Made by a program: the position numbers and the translations under genes
Notes under the pieces: generated by a model
What the model was told of the DNA's origin: nothing
Database searches by the model: none
The model's input: the letters and a program-made list of their open reading frames with translations, nothing else
Assembly (NCBI GenBank): GCA_032124015.1
Contig: JAQBEH010000022.1
Location: 12,229-76,228 of the forward strand
Origin: DASRJG01 sp032124015
GTDB lineage: Bacteria > Acidobacteriota > Polarisedimenticolia > Polarisedimenticolales > DASRJG01
DNA length: 64,000 nt
Direction: 5' to 3'
In this document: positions 45,291 through 53,582 of the stretch, piece by piece
How the letters are laid out: each line of letters opens with the position of its first letter
How positions within the stretch are numbered: position 1 is the first letter of the stretch

Positions 45291-46585
45291 ACGCCTTCTT
45301 CGTCGCCCTCGTCCTCGTCTCCGTCCTCGTCGCTGCCTTTACCGGTCACATGGAGACGGTTTCGTCTTCGGCGTTAGACGCCGCCAAGAAATCGGTCGAG
45401 CTGGCCCTGGGCCTCGTCGGGGTGATGTCGTTGTTCATGGGACTCATGAAGGTCGCGCAGGACGGCGGCCTGCTTCGTCTGATCGCGAAGGCGGCCGCAC
45501 CGATCATGCGACGCCTCTTCCCGGACGTTCCCGCGGACCATCCCGCGATGAGTGCGATGATCCTGAACATCGCCTCGAACGTGTTGGGTCTCGGAAACGC
45601 GGCGACCCCGTTCGGGATCCGGGCGATGCAAGAACTGGATCGATTGAACCCGGTGAAGGGCACCGCGACCAATGCGATGGTGCTCTTTCTCGCGATCAAC
45701 ACCGCGGGGTTGGCGATTCTGCCCACCGGGGTCGTCGCGCTGCGTGCTGCTGCCGGCTCGAAGGACCCTGCCGGGATCTTCTTCACCACCTGGTTCGCCT
45801 CGGCGTGCGCCACGCTCGTCGCCATCCTGGCGGCGACCCTGCTCGCCAAGCTCCCTCGATACCGGGCGACGAACCCGCAGGGAACCCTCTCCCCGGCGGC
45901 AACGGCCGAGCCGCCGCCGTCCGTTCCCGACGAACCCGCGCGAACCCCCCCGCGTTTTGGTGGCTGGCTCGCAGCGGGCTACGTCGCCGCCGTCGGTACC
46001 GCGCTCGTGGTCCACTTCGGCCACGAAGTCCGGGTGAGGCCGTGGGGCGACGTCGCGCGGGGGGTTGCTTCGTTCTGGATGATCCCCATTCTGATCGCCG
46101 GCCTCGTCCTTTTCGGCTGGGCGCGAGGCGTGCGCGTCTACGAGTCCGTCGTCGAAGGGGCGAAGGAAGGATTTCAGGTCGCGCTGCGCATCATCCCGTA
46201 CCTGGTCGCGATTCTCGTGGCGGTGGCCATGTTTCGCGCCTCAGGGTGCCTCGACCTGTTCGTCGCCGCGGTGTCCCCCCTTACGGCGCCCTTGGGCCTT
46301 CCCGCGGAGGCGGTCCCGATGGCGGTGCTCCGCCCCCTTTCCGGATCGGGCGCGTTCGGCGTCATGAGCGAGATCCTCAGCACCCGCGGTCCTGATTCGT
46401 ACCTTGGCTACCTCGTCAGCACCATGCAGGGGTCCACCGAGACGACGTTCTATGTCCTCGCGGTCTACTTCGGGGCCGTCGGCATCAAGAGGACCCGCCA
46501 CGCCGTCCCCGCCGGCCTGCTGGCGGATGCCGCGGGGATCGCAGCGGCCGTATTCATCTGCCACCTGGTCTGGGGCCGAGTCTGA
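45284..46585 (+). CDS. Fused SpmA-SpmB (nucleoside-recognition/Gate domain) membrane protein
   Basis: The protein is 433 aa. The first ~200 residues match SpmA (SALDAAKKSVELALGLVGVMSLFMGLMKVAQDGGL, PAMSAMILNIASNVLGLGNAATPFGIRAM). After a Pro-rich linker, the second half matches SpmB (MRPLSGSGAFGVMSE-type segment PLSGSGAFGVMSEIL, STMQGSTETTFYVLAVYFG). These Gate-domain transporters are named for spore maturation but occur in many non-spore-formers. It probably moves a small solute across the inner membrane. In Bacillus the two parts are separate genes; here they are one. Confidence 0.9.
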   Translation: MLNAFFVALVLVSVLVAAFTGHMETVSSSALDAAKKSVELALGLVGVMSLFMGLMKVAQDGGLLRLIAKAAAPIMRRLFPDVPADHPAMSAMILNIASNVLGLGNAATPFGIRAMQELDRLNPVKGTATNAMVLFLAINTAGLAILPTGVVALRAAAGSKDPAGIFFTTWFASACATLVAILAATLLAKLPRYRATNPQGTLSPAATAEPPPSVPDEPARTPPRFGGWLAAGYVAAVGTALVVHFGHEVRVRPWGDVARGVASFWMIPILIAGLVLFGWARGVRVYESVVEGAKEGFQVALRIIPYLVAILVAVAMFRASGCLDLFVAAVSPLTAPLGLPAEAVPMAVLRPLSGSGAFGVMSEILSTRGPDSYLGYLVSTMQGSTETTFYVLAVYFGAVGIKRTRHAVPAGLLADAAGIAAAVFICHLVWGRV

Positions 46586-46600
46586 TTGGGGTCAGGTCGG

Positions 46601-46629
46601 TTGACGCTATCGGAGCACGGTGCTAACGT
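46601..46629 (+). promoter_or_regulatory. Candidate promoter for the small transcript
   Basis: TTGACG (46601-46606), a 17-nt spacer and TAACGT (46624-46629). The -35 is good and the spacing ideal; the -10 is weak. Confidence 0.35.
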
Positions 46630-46635
46630 CGTTCG

Positions 46636-46767
46636 TTGCCGTGGAGAGAATCAAATTAATGGACACGCGAAAGCTCGCCCGACCGGGCCTGCCTCGAACG
46701 AAGGGGGCGGGTCCGAAGGGGAAGATCGCGGAGAGGGCGCTCGGTTCACGAGCGCCCTTCGTGTTTT
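46636..46767 (+). ncRNA. Candidate small RNA or long 3' UTR
   Basis: About 130 nt between a promoter-like sequence and a strong Rho-independent terminator, in the gap between the SpmAB gene and the zinc-ribbon gene. A 36-codon ORF (46659-46769) runs into the terminator and is probably incidental. It may alternatively be just the 3' UTR of the SpmAB transcript. Confidence 0.35.
46734..46767 (+). terminator. Rho-independent terminator
   Basis: AGGGCGCTCG (46734-46743), loop GTTCA, CGAGCGCCCT (46749-46758): a perfect 10-bp stem followed by TCGTGTTTT. Confidence 0.8.
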
Positions 46768-46793
46768 AGCGAACCAGACGACGGAGGGGACGC

Positions 46794-47591
46794 ATGTCGG
46801 ACGCGAGAATCCAGCTTCAAAAACTTGTGAAGATGCAGGAGCTCGCCCTCGAGATCCAGGCCGCCCATGCGGTCGTCGATGGCGCACCCGCCAAGATCGA
46901 GGAAGCGGAAGGGCGCTTTCGTGAGCGCAATGCCGAGTACGTTGCGCTCAAGGAACGTTTCGACGCGATCGACGCCGACCGCCGCGAGCGCACGCTGGAC
47001 CTTTCAACCCTCGAAGAGACGCGGAAGCACTATCAGGACAGCCTGATGCAGGTGAAAAACCAGCGCGAGTATGCGGCGGTGCTCAAAGAGATCGACGCGG
47101 CAAAGGCCAGCATCGGCGATCACGAAGAGGCGATTCTGGCCAGCATGGACGAGGTCGAGACGTTGAAGGTCGATCTCGAGGCCCGCGTGGCGCACATCGA
47201 GTCCGAGCGTTTGATTGTCGAAAAGGAACGCGCCGAAGTCGAAGCCGCGGTTGCGGAGGCTCAGGCGCTCATCGAGCGCCACGCCGCCGAACGCGCCCAG
47301 ATCGAAAGCACGCTTCCTCCCGCGCTCGTTGCCAACGTCACCCGCGTCGAGGAAGGCCGCAGGGGGCTCTTCCTCGTCCGGGTCGAGCGGGAGAGTTGCT
47401 CGGCCTGCAACGTCCGCCTGCGCCCGCAGGTCTATCAAGAGATTCGACAGGCCTCGAAGATCCACGTGTGCGGCAGCTGCCGCCGTTATCTCTACACCGA
47501 GGCCGCATTCACGACCACATCCGTCTCGACGTCCGCTGCGCTGAATGGGCCCGGCACGGAGACGGAGGCGGTGAATGGCGGAGCGGTTTAG
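46794..47591 (+). CDS. Coiled-coil protein with C4 zinc ribbon (CT398-like family)
   Basis: The protein is 265 aa. Residues ~1-190 form a long helical hairpin or coiled coil rich in Glu, Ala and Arg. CSACNVRLRP and HVCGSCRRYLY (near 201-230) supply four cysteines for one zinc. This is the conserved zf-RING_7/C4-type zinc ribbon family; chlamydial CT398 is the studied member, with links to sigma-54 and secretion. It occurs beside RNase HI genes in many phyla, as here, where it overlaps the next gene by 17 nt. GGAGGGG precedes the ATG. Confidence 0.85.
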   Translation: MSDARIQLQKLVKMQELALEIQAAHAVVDGAPAKIEEAEGRFRERNAEYVALKERFDAIDADRRERTLDLSTLEETRKHYQDSLMQVKNQREYAAVLKEIDAAKASIGDHEEAILASMDEVETLKVDLEARVAHIESERLIVEKERAEVEAAVAEAQALIERHAAERAQIESTLPPALVANVTRVEEGRRGLFLVRVERESCSACNVRLRPQVYQEIRQASKIHVCGSCRRYLYTEAAFTTTSVSTSAALNGPGTETEAVNGGAV

Positions 47592-48027
47592 AGCCGGCTT
47601 CGACGGCGGCTCGCGAGGAAATCCCGGTCCCGCCGCCTGGGGGGTGGTCGTCCTGGATCCAGAAGGTCGCGTGATCGAAGGATTCGCCGGCGCGATCGGG
47701 CGGGCCACCAACAACGTCGCCGAATACACCGCCCTCCTCGAGGCGCTGGCCATTGCCCTGGCGCGCGAGGCCGACGACGTCGAACTCCTCGCCGATTCCG
47801 AGCTGGTGGTCAAGCAAGTCAGGGGCGAGTACAAGGTCAGACATCCCGACCTGATCCCGCTCCACGCCGAAGCGGTCCGCCGCATCGCCAGACTCCGCAA
47901 GTTCAAGATCGGCCACATCCCCCGTGAAAAAAACAAAGACGCGGACAAGCTGGTCAACCGCGCGCTGAATCTGGTCGAAGGCGGTGGCGACGGAGCGGCG
48001 GTAAAGGTCCACGAGACGTTCGAGTGA
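47575..48027 (+). CDS. RNase HI-family protein
   Basis: The protein is 150 aa. Catalytic acids are visible in order: Asp in AGFDGGSRGNPGPAA, Glu in NNVAEYTAL, Asp in LLADSELVVKQV and Asp in NKDADKLVNRAL. It belongs to the short RNase HI branch often annotated reverse-transcriptase-like, and should cut RNA in RNA-DNA hybrids. It overlaps both neighbours (17 nt upstream, ATGA-like 4 nt downstream). Confidence 0.92.
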   Translation: MAERFRAGFDGGSRGNPGPAAWGVVVLDPEGRVIEGFAGAIGRATNNVAEYTALLEALAIALAREADDVELLADSELVVKQVRGEYKVRHPDLIPLHAEAVRRIARLRKFKIGHIPREKNKDADKLVNRALNLVEGGGDGAAVKVHETFE

Positions 48028-48707
48028 CCGGCGTCGCCGTGCGGCTCCAGTTGGTCCGTGACCGGATCGCCGCCGCGTGCGCCAGGGCGGGCCGCGACCC
48101 CGGGTCGGTGCGCCTTGTCGCTGTGTCGAAGACGGTGCCGGTGGCGGGGGTCGCCGAGGCTCTGGCCGCGGGGCAGACTCTTTTCGGTGAAAACCGCGTG
48201 CAGGAAGCGCTGGCAAAAATGTCCGAGGCCGGACCGGAGGCCACCTGGCACCTGGTCGGGCACTTGCAAAAGAACAAGGCGAGGCACGCCGCTGGGGCAT
48301 TTGAGCTCATTCACGGGCTCGACGATTCCGAGCTCGCTTTGGAGCTCGATCGCCGCGCCGCGATACGATCGATGACGCAACCGGTCCTCGTTCAGGCCAA
48401 CCTCTCCGGGGAGGCCACCAAGCGCGGCTCGGACGAGGACGGACTGATGCCGCTCCTCACGGCGGTGGCCGGCCTTCCCCATCTCGAGCTGCGCGGACTG
48501 ATGATCATCCCTCCACCCGTCGACGACCCCGAGCTCTCACGTCCCTGGTTCCGTCGCCTGAAGGACCTGCGCGATCGGGCCGCCTCGATTCTGGCGCAAC
48601 CCCTTCCGGAGTTGTCGATGGGCATGACCGACGACTTCGAGGTGGCCATCGAAGAAGGGGCGACCTTGGTGCGCATCGGACGCGCCATCTTCGGCGAGCG
48701 GGCCTGA
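48024..48707 (+). CDS. YggS/PLPBP-family pyridoxal-phosphate homeostasis protein
   Basis: The protein is 227 aa. LVAVSKTV carries the PLP lysine, followed by FGENRVQEAL, WHLVGHLQKNKARHA, LVQANLSGEATKRG, LRGLMIIPPP and LSMGMTDDFEVAIEEGATLVRIGRAIFG, the full set of COG0325 motifs. It is a cytosolic PLP carrier and regulator of amino-acid and vitamin B6 balance, with no known catalytic activity. The start is a GTG overlapping the RNase HI stop. Confidence 0.95.
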   Translation: MTGVAVRLQLVRDRIAAACARAGRDPGSVRLVAVSKTVPVAGVAEALAAGQTLFGENRVQEALAKMSEAGPEATWHLVGHLQKNKARHAAGAFELIHGLDDSELALELDRRAAIRSMTQPVLVQANLSGEATKRGSDEDGLMPLLTAVAGLPHLELRGLMIIPPPVDDPELSRPWFRRLKDLRDRAASILAQPLPELSMGMTDDFEVAIEEGATLVRIGRAIFGERA

Positions 48708-48766
48708 TCGGTGTCTTGCAAGGCCGAAAGCAGGAGGCTATGTTTGGCCGCGTTTCGGAGGGAACC

Positions 48767-49279
48767 ATGAGCACGCGTCTGACGGCGATGGACATCGAGA
48801 AACAGGTCTTCACGCGCAAGATGCGCGGCTTCGATCCCGACGAGGTTCAGCTCTTCCTTCGTGCCGTCGCCGAGGAGATCGAGCGGGTCAACCTCGAAAA
48901 CGCGACGCTCAACGAAGAAGCGGGCGTGCTCCGGCACCGGCTGGAAGATTTCAAGGACCGCGAGCGCACGCTCCAAGAGACGCTCGTGACCGCGCAGATC
49001 ATGTCGGCGGACCTCAAGGACCGGTCGAAGGCCGAAGCCGAGCTTCTCGTGAAGGAGGCCCGCTTCAAAGCCGAACGGCTGCTCGATCAGGCGCAGGATC
49101 AGCTGCACGCGCTCGAAAACGAGATCGGGCGCCTCCGGCTCGAGAAAGACGCCTTCGAGAATCGTCTGCGCGCGGCGATCGACGAGCACCTTTCGCTTCT
49201 AGACCTGCGCAAGCAAGAGAAGGCCGACATCGACAATCTGCGCTTCTTGCGCCGGCGCTCCACGACCGACGTCGGATGA
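48767..49279 (+). CDS. DivIVA-domain coiled-coil protein
   Basis: The protein is 170 aa. RLTAMDIEKQVFTRKMRGFDPDEVQLFLRAVAEEIE is the N-terminal membrane-binding DivIVA/GpsB motif (I..k.F.....GYd..EVd.FL), followed by an unbroken coiled coil. In other bacteria such proteins mark curved membrane and recruit division or growth machinery; it often follows yggS, as in Gram-positive division clusters. GGAGGG precedes the ATG at 48767; an ATG at 48740 lies too close to its AGGAGG. It overlaps hutI by 4 nt (ATGA). Confidence 0.88.
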   Translation: MSTRLTAMDIEKQVFTRKMRGFDPDEVQLFLRAVAEEIERVNLENATLNEEAGVLRHRLEDFKDRERTLQETLVTAQIMSADLKDRSKAEAELLVKEARFKAERLLDQAQDQLHALENEIGRLRLEKDAFENRLRAAIDEHLSLLDLRKQEKADIDNLRFLRRRSTTDVG

Positions 49280-50556
49280 TCGAAGCGGACCTCGCCGTCG
49301 TCGGCATTTCCGAACTGGCCACCCCTGAAGGACGATCTGCGCGGCTCGGCTCCGACCTGGGACGCCTCCGCACGATCGGCGACGCCGCGGTCGCCTGTCG
49401 CGGCGGGAACTTCGTCTTCGTCGGCACCGAGCGAGACTTCAGGGTGCGGGTCACGATGACGGCGGGCGGCCGCACGCTGGACGCCCGCGGCGCCACCGTG
49501 CTGCCGGGGTTTGTCGACGCGCACACGCACCTCCCGTTCGCGGGCTGGAGGGAGTCGGAGTTCAACGAGCGCCTCCTCGGTGCGACATACTCGGAGATCG
49601 CGGCGCGCGGCGGGGGAATTCTCTCGACCGTCGCGGCGACGCGCGCGGCGTCCCTGACGGATCTGGCGCTTCTCACGCGGGCCCGGCTCGACGCGATGCT
49701 GCTTCTCGGAACGACTCTGGCCGAGGCCAAGAGCGGCTACGGGTTGTCCGCCGAGGCCGAGATCAAGCAACTCGAGGCGGTGAGAGTGGGCGCCGCGGGG
49801 CACCCGGTTCAAGTGGTGCCGACCTTTCTGGGCGCGCATACGGTTCCGAAGGAACGGCGTGACGACCGCAATCGTTACGTCGACGAAATCGTGAACACGA
49901 TGATCCCGGAGATCAGTCGGCAGAAACTCGCGGTTTACGCCGATGCCTTCGTCGACGCCCACGCGTTCTCATTGGCCGAGGCCCGGCGCGTGCTCGAGGC
50001 CGCGGCGGCCGCGGGGCTGGGCGTGCGCCTACACGCCGACCAACTCGCCGACGACGGAGGGGCGCTGCTCGCGGCGGAGTTGCACGCGGCGTCGGCAGAC
50101 CATCTCGAGTACGTGTCCGATGCCGGAATCCAAGCGTTGGCCGGAGCGGGGACGGCGGCGGTGCTGCTTCCGGCCGCGACGTTCTTCCTCATGTCTCACG
50201 TGAAGCCGCCGGCGCGCCGTCTGATCGACGCGGGAGTCCCGGTTGCGATCGCTACCGATTTCAACCCGGGGACCAGCCCGACCGAGGCGATGGGGGCGGT
50301 TCTCGAATTCGCCTGCCTGACGCTTGGGCTCTCGATCGACGAGGCGATCGCGGCGGCAACCCTCAACGCGGCCTACGCCCTAGGGCACGCCGGACGAACG
50401 GGGTCGATCGAAGTGGGCAAGCGCGCGGATTTCGTGATCCACGCTGTACCGAACCGCTACCACCTGGTCTATCGCTTCGGTGTGCGGCGGGTGCGAACGG
50501 TCGTCGCCTCCGGAGTGGTCGTCGTCGAGGAAGGGCAGCGGCTCCCCGGAGCCTAG
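49276..50556 (+). CDS. hutI: Imidazolonepropionase
   Basis: The protein is 426 aa. LPGFVDAHTHLPFAGWRESEF supplies the first two metal histidines; AKSGYGLS, VPTFLGAHTVP, RLHADQLADDGG and AIATDFNPGTSPTEAM complete the amidohydrolase site. It hydrolyses imidazolonepropionate in histidine degradation. No hutH, hutU or hutG gene is adjacent, which is unusual. Its stop TAG shares the tetramer CTAG (50553-50556) with the stop of the convergent gene. Confidence 0.95.
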   Translation: MIEADLAVVGISELATPEGRSARLGSDLGRLRTIGDAAVACRGGNFVFVGTERDFRVRVTMTAGGRTLDARGATVLPGFVDAHTHLPFAGWRESEFNERLLGATYSEIAARGGGILSTVAATRAASLTDLALLTRARLDAMLLLGTTLAEAKSGYGLSAEAEIKQLEAVRVGAAGHPVQVVPTFLGAHTVPKERRDDRNRYVDEIVNTMIPEISRQKLAVYADAFVDAHAFSLAEARRVLEAAAAAGLGVRLHADQLADDGGALLAAELHAASADHLEYVSDAGIQALAGAGTAAVLLPAATFFLMSHVKPPARRLIDAGVPVAIATDFNPGTSPTEAMGAVLEFACLTLGLSIDEAIAAATLNAAYALGHAGRTGSIEVGKRADFVIHAVPNRYHLVYRFGVRRVRTVVASGVVVVEEGQRLPGA

Positions 50557-50918
50557 AACAACGGGGCGCGCTCTTCGTGGTCGAACTTGTAAACGTACTT
50601 CGTGACTTTGAAGTCGATCGTCTGTTCGTACTTCGCGCTGATGATCATCTCGTGCGTCGTGCGTTTCATGTGGAGATTCTTCTTTTGGAGTGGGAGCCTG
50701 AGATCCTGCGCCTTGTCGAAGACGCGCTTGAAGATCTCTTCGTCGTGTCGGCGGGTTGCGGCGAACCGGCACTCTTCCCGGATGAAATCACGGAACTCGT
50801 AGGCGTTCACCCGAACCGGGATGACCTTCGCGCCGACGAAGATGCCGGTGCCCAAGAGTGCCAGGGCGATCAAGAGCCCGATCCGGCCTTCGCCTCGTTC
50901 TGAAGTTCTATCGTTCAT
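50553..50918 (-). CDS. Membrane-anchored DUF4845-like protein
   Basis: The protein is 121 aa. A short charged N-terminus and GEGRIGLLIALALLGTGIFVGAKVIPVRV form one transmembrane helix, then a small domain follows with YEFRDFIREE and CRFAATRRHDEEIFKRVF. This pattern (pilin-like helix, then a domain with VNxYEFxDF) resembles DUF4845 proteins. The function is unknown. The ATG at 50918 places the helix right after a polar start. Confidence 0.55.
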   Translation of the reverse strand: MNDRTSERGEGRIGLLIALALLGTGIFVGAKVIPVRVNAYEFRDFIREECRFAATRRHDEEIFKRVFDKAQDLRLPLQKKNLHMKRTTHEMIISAKYEQTIDFKVTKYVYKFDHEERAPLF

Positions 50919-51011
50919 TGTCGTCCCATCTCCCATGCCCGGGAGTCACGAACCTGTATCCCGGCCCGCCGGGAACATAGGTTCCGCCCCGAAGGGAGGC
51001 AACAAGCCCCG

Positions 51012-51533
51012 TCAGCGCTTGAATAGGCTGTCGAACTGCGATTTCGGGTCGTTCGCGGATCCAGGCGATCCGGTTCGCTTCCCGGTCGTGTCGAGCACGA
51101 TACGGGCCGAAAACGACGTGCAACTGTTCGCGCTGGATTTGTCGGTCACAACCGCGGTGATCGGGGCGCGGCACTCCCAGCGGGAGCCCGTATCGAAGTG
51201 TTGACAGGCACGGCAGGCGTGGAGGTACGCCGCGCAGTGAGGGCACCGGGTCTCCGAGGAGACCGCCCCCGAGGCGGCGACGTTGCGGCCGCAGTTCGGG
51301 CACCGCATGACCTCGTTCGCCTCCCTCTGGACGGCGTGCCTCAGCGAGCGCTGCTGCGCTCGTTCTTCGGGCGTCAGCGGAGTGGTCGGTGGGGAGTGCT
51401 TGCGGTCGCGATCGCGATCGTCGCGAGAAGAATCTTGGTAGCCCTTGTGTCCGTACTTCCGTTCCACGGGGTGGCCTCTCACGAAATCCGGCGGGAGCGA
51501 TGTCCGCGGCTTCGACTTACACGGCGCCTTCAT
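51012..51533 (-). CDS. Zinc-ribbon protein of unknown function
   Basis: The protein is 173 aa. A basic, disordered, Arg/Asp-rich N-terminal half precedes CPNCGRNV and CPHCAAYLHACRACQHF, then RWECRAPI and a further Cys. At least six cysteines in CxxC pairs suggest one or two zinc sites. The C-terminus is SQFDSLFKR. It follows the 667-aa gene by 27 nt on the same strand, so the two are probably co-transcribed. I do not recognise a named family. Confidence 0.55.
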   Translation of the reverse strand: MKAPCKSKPRTSLPPDFVRGHPVERKYGHKGYQDSSRDDRDRDRKHSPPTTPLTPEERAQQRSLRHAVQREANEVMRCPNCGRNVAASGAVSSETRCPHCAAYLHACRACQHFDTGSRWECRAPITAVVTDKSSANSCTSFSARIVLDTTGKRTGSPGSANDPKSQFDSLFKR

Positions 51534-51560
51534 CGTAGGTCGCGCGGCGCTTGGTGGCAA

Positions 51561-53525
51561 CTACCAGAGGTAGTCCTTGGCGATTTTTCGTTTGGCGTGG
51601 CCGGACAAGACGTGCATGACGCGGATCTTCCGGAGAGTGGCCGGGGAGAGCGTTCCGATCGGCAAATGCAGGATCTTTCGGTCGAGCCGCGCGGCGAGCT
51701 CGCGAAAGACGGGGCGGGGCGGCTTGGGGGCGACGTGGATCACGACCCGCTCCCTCGAGTAGTCGAGCGCCGCGAGCAGCAACACCTCGGCCTTGGTTTC
51801 AGCGAACCGGTAGTCGCCGTCGGTCCAGACGTCTCCGAGCCTCCCCGGCGGGTAGGAGAGGAGGAACCCGCCGTAGGTGACGCGGCAGATACCGGGCCCC
51901 ACGATCGCCCGCTCCGGCGGGGTCGCGTAAAACGCCATGTCCGATTCCTGTCCGTGCTCTCCGAGCCAGGTCAGCTGGTACGGGTAGCGCTTGCTTCCTT
52001 GGTCCTCGTCCTCGTCGAAGATCACGACGACGATGCCGATATCCCCCGGGATGCGCCCCGACTCGCGCACATAGATCTGCTTTTCGGTCCAGTGGCGGAT
52101 CGTCTCTCTCACGTCGATGCCGTCCAAAACCGACGTCGTGAAGGGAACGACGCGCGAGGCTTCCTCGGAGAGCACCGCCTTCCCCTTCTTGCGGAGGAAC
52201 CCGCCGAAGGTCTCGACGATCACGTCCTCGGGGGGATAGGAGCAGATCGCCTCGCCGTCGAACGCTTCGAGCCACTCCCCGGGGAAGCGTTCGTCGCGTC
52301 TTTTTCGTCTCAGGAGCGATTCGGGACGGCGCACCTTGGGCCGGGCAACGCGCCGCTTCAGCCGCACGCGCCGCACGCCCTCCCAGAGCTCCTCCGCGCG
52401 GATGTGCGCGGTCGGCAGGTCGGTCGCCTGCTCCAGCTGCCACGGATACGACGTCGCCAACCGATGCAATTCGAACGCGAAATTGTCGGAAACGCACGAC
52501 CTGGCGGCGACGACGAGATCGTAGAGGTCGGCGACGAGCATTCCGGAATGGCGCGCCAGGCGGCGGCCGTAGCGTGCGAGATTCCTTCGTTGCCACGGTT
52601 CGATGCTCTCGTCGACGGCTGCCGCCTCTAGAGCTTTCGACGCCTCGGCGACGAGGGCCCACTGGAGGCGCAGCCGGTCGAGCGGATCGCCGGCCCGCTG
52701 CGCGGCGAGCGCCGCGGCGTCGAGCAGCCGCAGGGGATGGTCGCCACGCCCTCCGGTCAGAACGCGAAACGCCCCGTAGTCGCGGCCGGAAGCCGTGGGC
52801 TCGGTGGGGGCGGAGGAAGGTTGAAGCCCGCGGCGCCGCGCCTCGTATGCGGCGACGTAAAACGGCGGCTCGCCGAGGACCTCTCCCAACGATTCGGGAT
52901 GGAGGTTCACGAGGCGCACGTTCTTGCGAACCGGCCGCGTGAGCGGCGCCGCCTGCTCGGCCGAAAGAGCGGCCGCGAAGCCGTCCACGTGGCGCATCCC
53001 GGCGACGACGAGGATCCTTTGCGCCCCAGCGCCGGCCAGCTCGCGGACGTGAAAGGCCATCGCGGCTTCGCGGCGCGCGTCTTCTGGATCGGCCGGGCGG
53101 GCCGTCCGACGGACGGCCTCGAGATACGCAGGGAGGCCGATGCGGGTGATCGCGTAGGGGTCCGGGAGCGGATCGCGATGATCCGCATAGCCGTCGACGT
53201 CCAGGTCGGCGCAGGCCAACGGCAAGCCGCGCTCCCGGGCCCACCGCGAGGCCTCAACCGCGGGGTCCGCGGGATGGACCGGGAGGTAGATCGTGTCCCC
53301 GGCGGCGTTTTCGTAGAGCAGCACCGAGATCGACGGGAGGCGGTCGATCGCGCGGGCCCATACGCGCGAAAGCGTTGAAGGAACCTCCACGGCGACCGCG
53401 TCGGGGGCAATGCGGGCGAGCGCCCGGCGCACCGCCGTAGCCGATTCGAGGCGCTCGTGGAGGACGGGAACGACGAAGATCCCGCCCCCGAGATCGAGGG
53501 CGCCGTCTTCCGATCCCGCGTTCAT
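51561..53525 (-). CDS. Conserved protein of unknown function with TraB/TIKI-like N-terminal region
   Basis: The protein is 654 aa from the ATG at 53525. IFVVPVLHERLESATAVRRALARI, then PDAVAVEVPST and later ILVVAGMRHVDGF, recall the TraB/PrgY/TIKI fold, where an acidic residue and a His lie in similar places (inference). A central helical region and a basic patch (KRRVARPKVRRPESLLRRKRR) lead to a C-terminal mixed alpha/beta domain with GICRVTYGGFLLSYPPGRLGD. There is no signal peptide or membrane segment. It is followed by a zinc-ribbon gene. I cannot assign a function. Confidence 0.6.
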   Translation of the reverse strand: MNAGSEDGALDLGGGIFVVPVLHERLESATAVRRALARIAPDAVAVEVPSTLSRVWARAIDRLPSISVLLYENAAGDTIYLPVHPADPAVEASRWARERGLPLACADLDVDGYADHRDPLPDPYAITRIGLPAYLEAVRRTARPADPEDARREAAMAFHVRELAGAGAQRILVVAGMRHVDGFAAALSAEQAAPLTRPVRKNVRLVNLHPESLGEVLGEPPFYVAAYEARRRGLQPSSAPTEPTASGRDYGAFRVLTGGRGDHPLRLLDAAALAAQRAGDPLDRLRLQWALVAEASKALEAAAVDESIEPWQRRNLARYGRRLARHSGMLVADLYDLVVAARSCVSDNFAFELHRLATSYPWQLEQATDLPTAHIRAEELWEGVRRVRLKRRVARPKVRRPESLLRRKRRDERFPGEWLEAFDGEAICSYPPEDVIVETFGGFLRKKGKAVLSEEASRVVPFTTSVLDGIDVRETIRHWTEKQIYVRESGRIPGDIGIVVVIFDEDEDQGSKRYPYQLTWLGEHGQESDMAFYATPPERAIVGPGICRVTYGGFLLSYPPGRLGDVWTDGDYRFAETKAEVLLLAALDYSRERVVIHVAPKPPRPVFRELAARLDRKILHLPIGTLSPATLRKIRVMHVLSGHAKRKIAKDYLW

Positions 53526-53582
53526 GGGGGAATCGTACCAGCGGCAAGGGTCTACAATGCGCACTCACCAACGAGGTGCCCC

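Noticed and set aside
46659..46769. 36-codon ORF in the SpmAB to zinc-ribbon gap
   Set aside because: Its end is the terminator hairpin and its T-run; there is no ribosome-binding site and no conserved motif.
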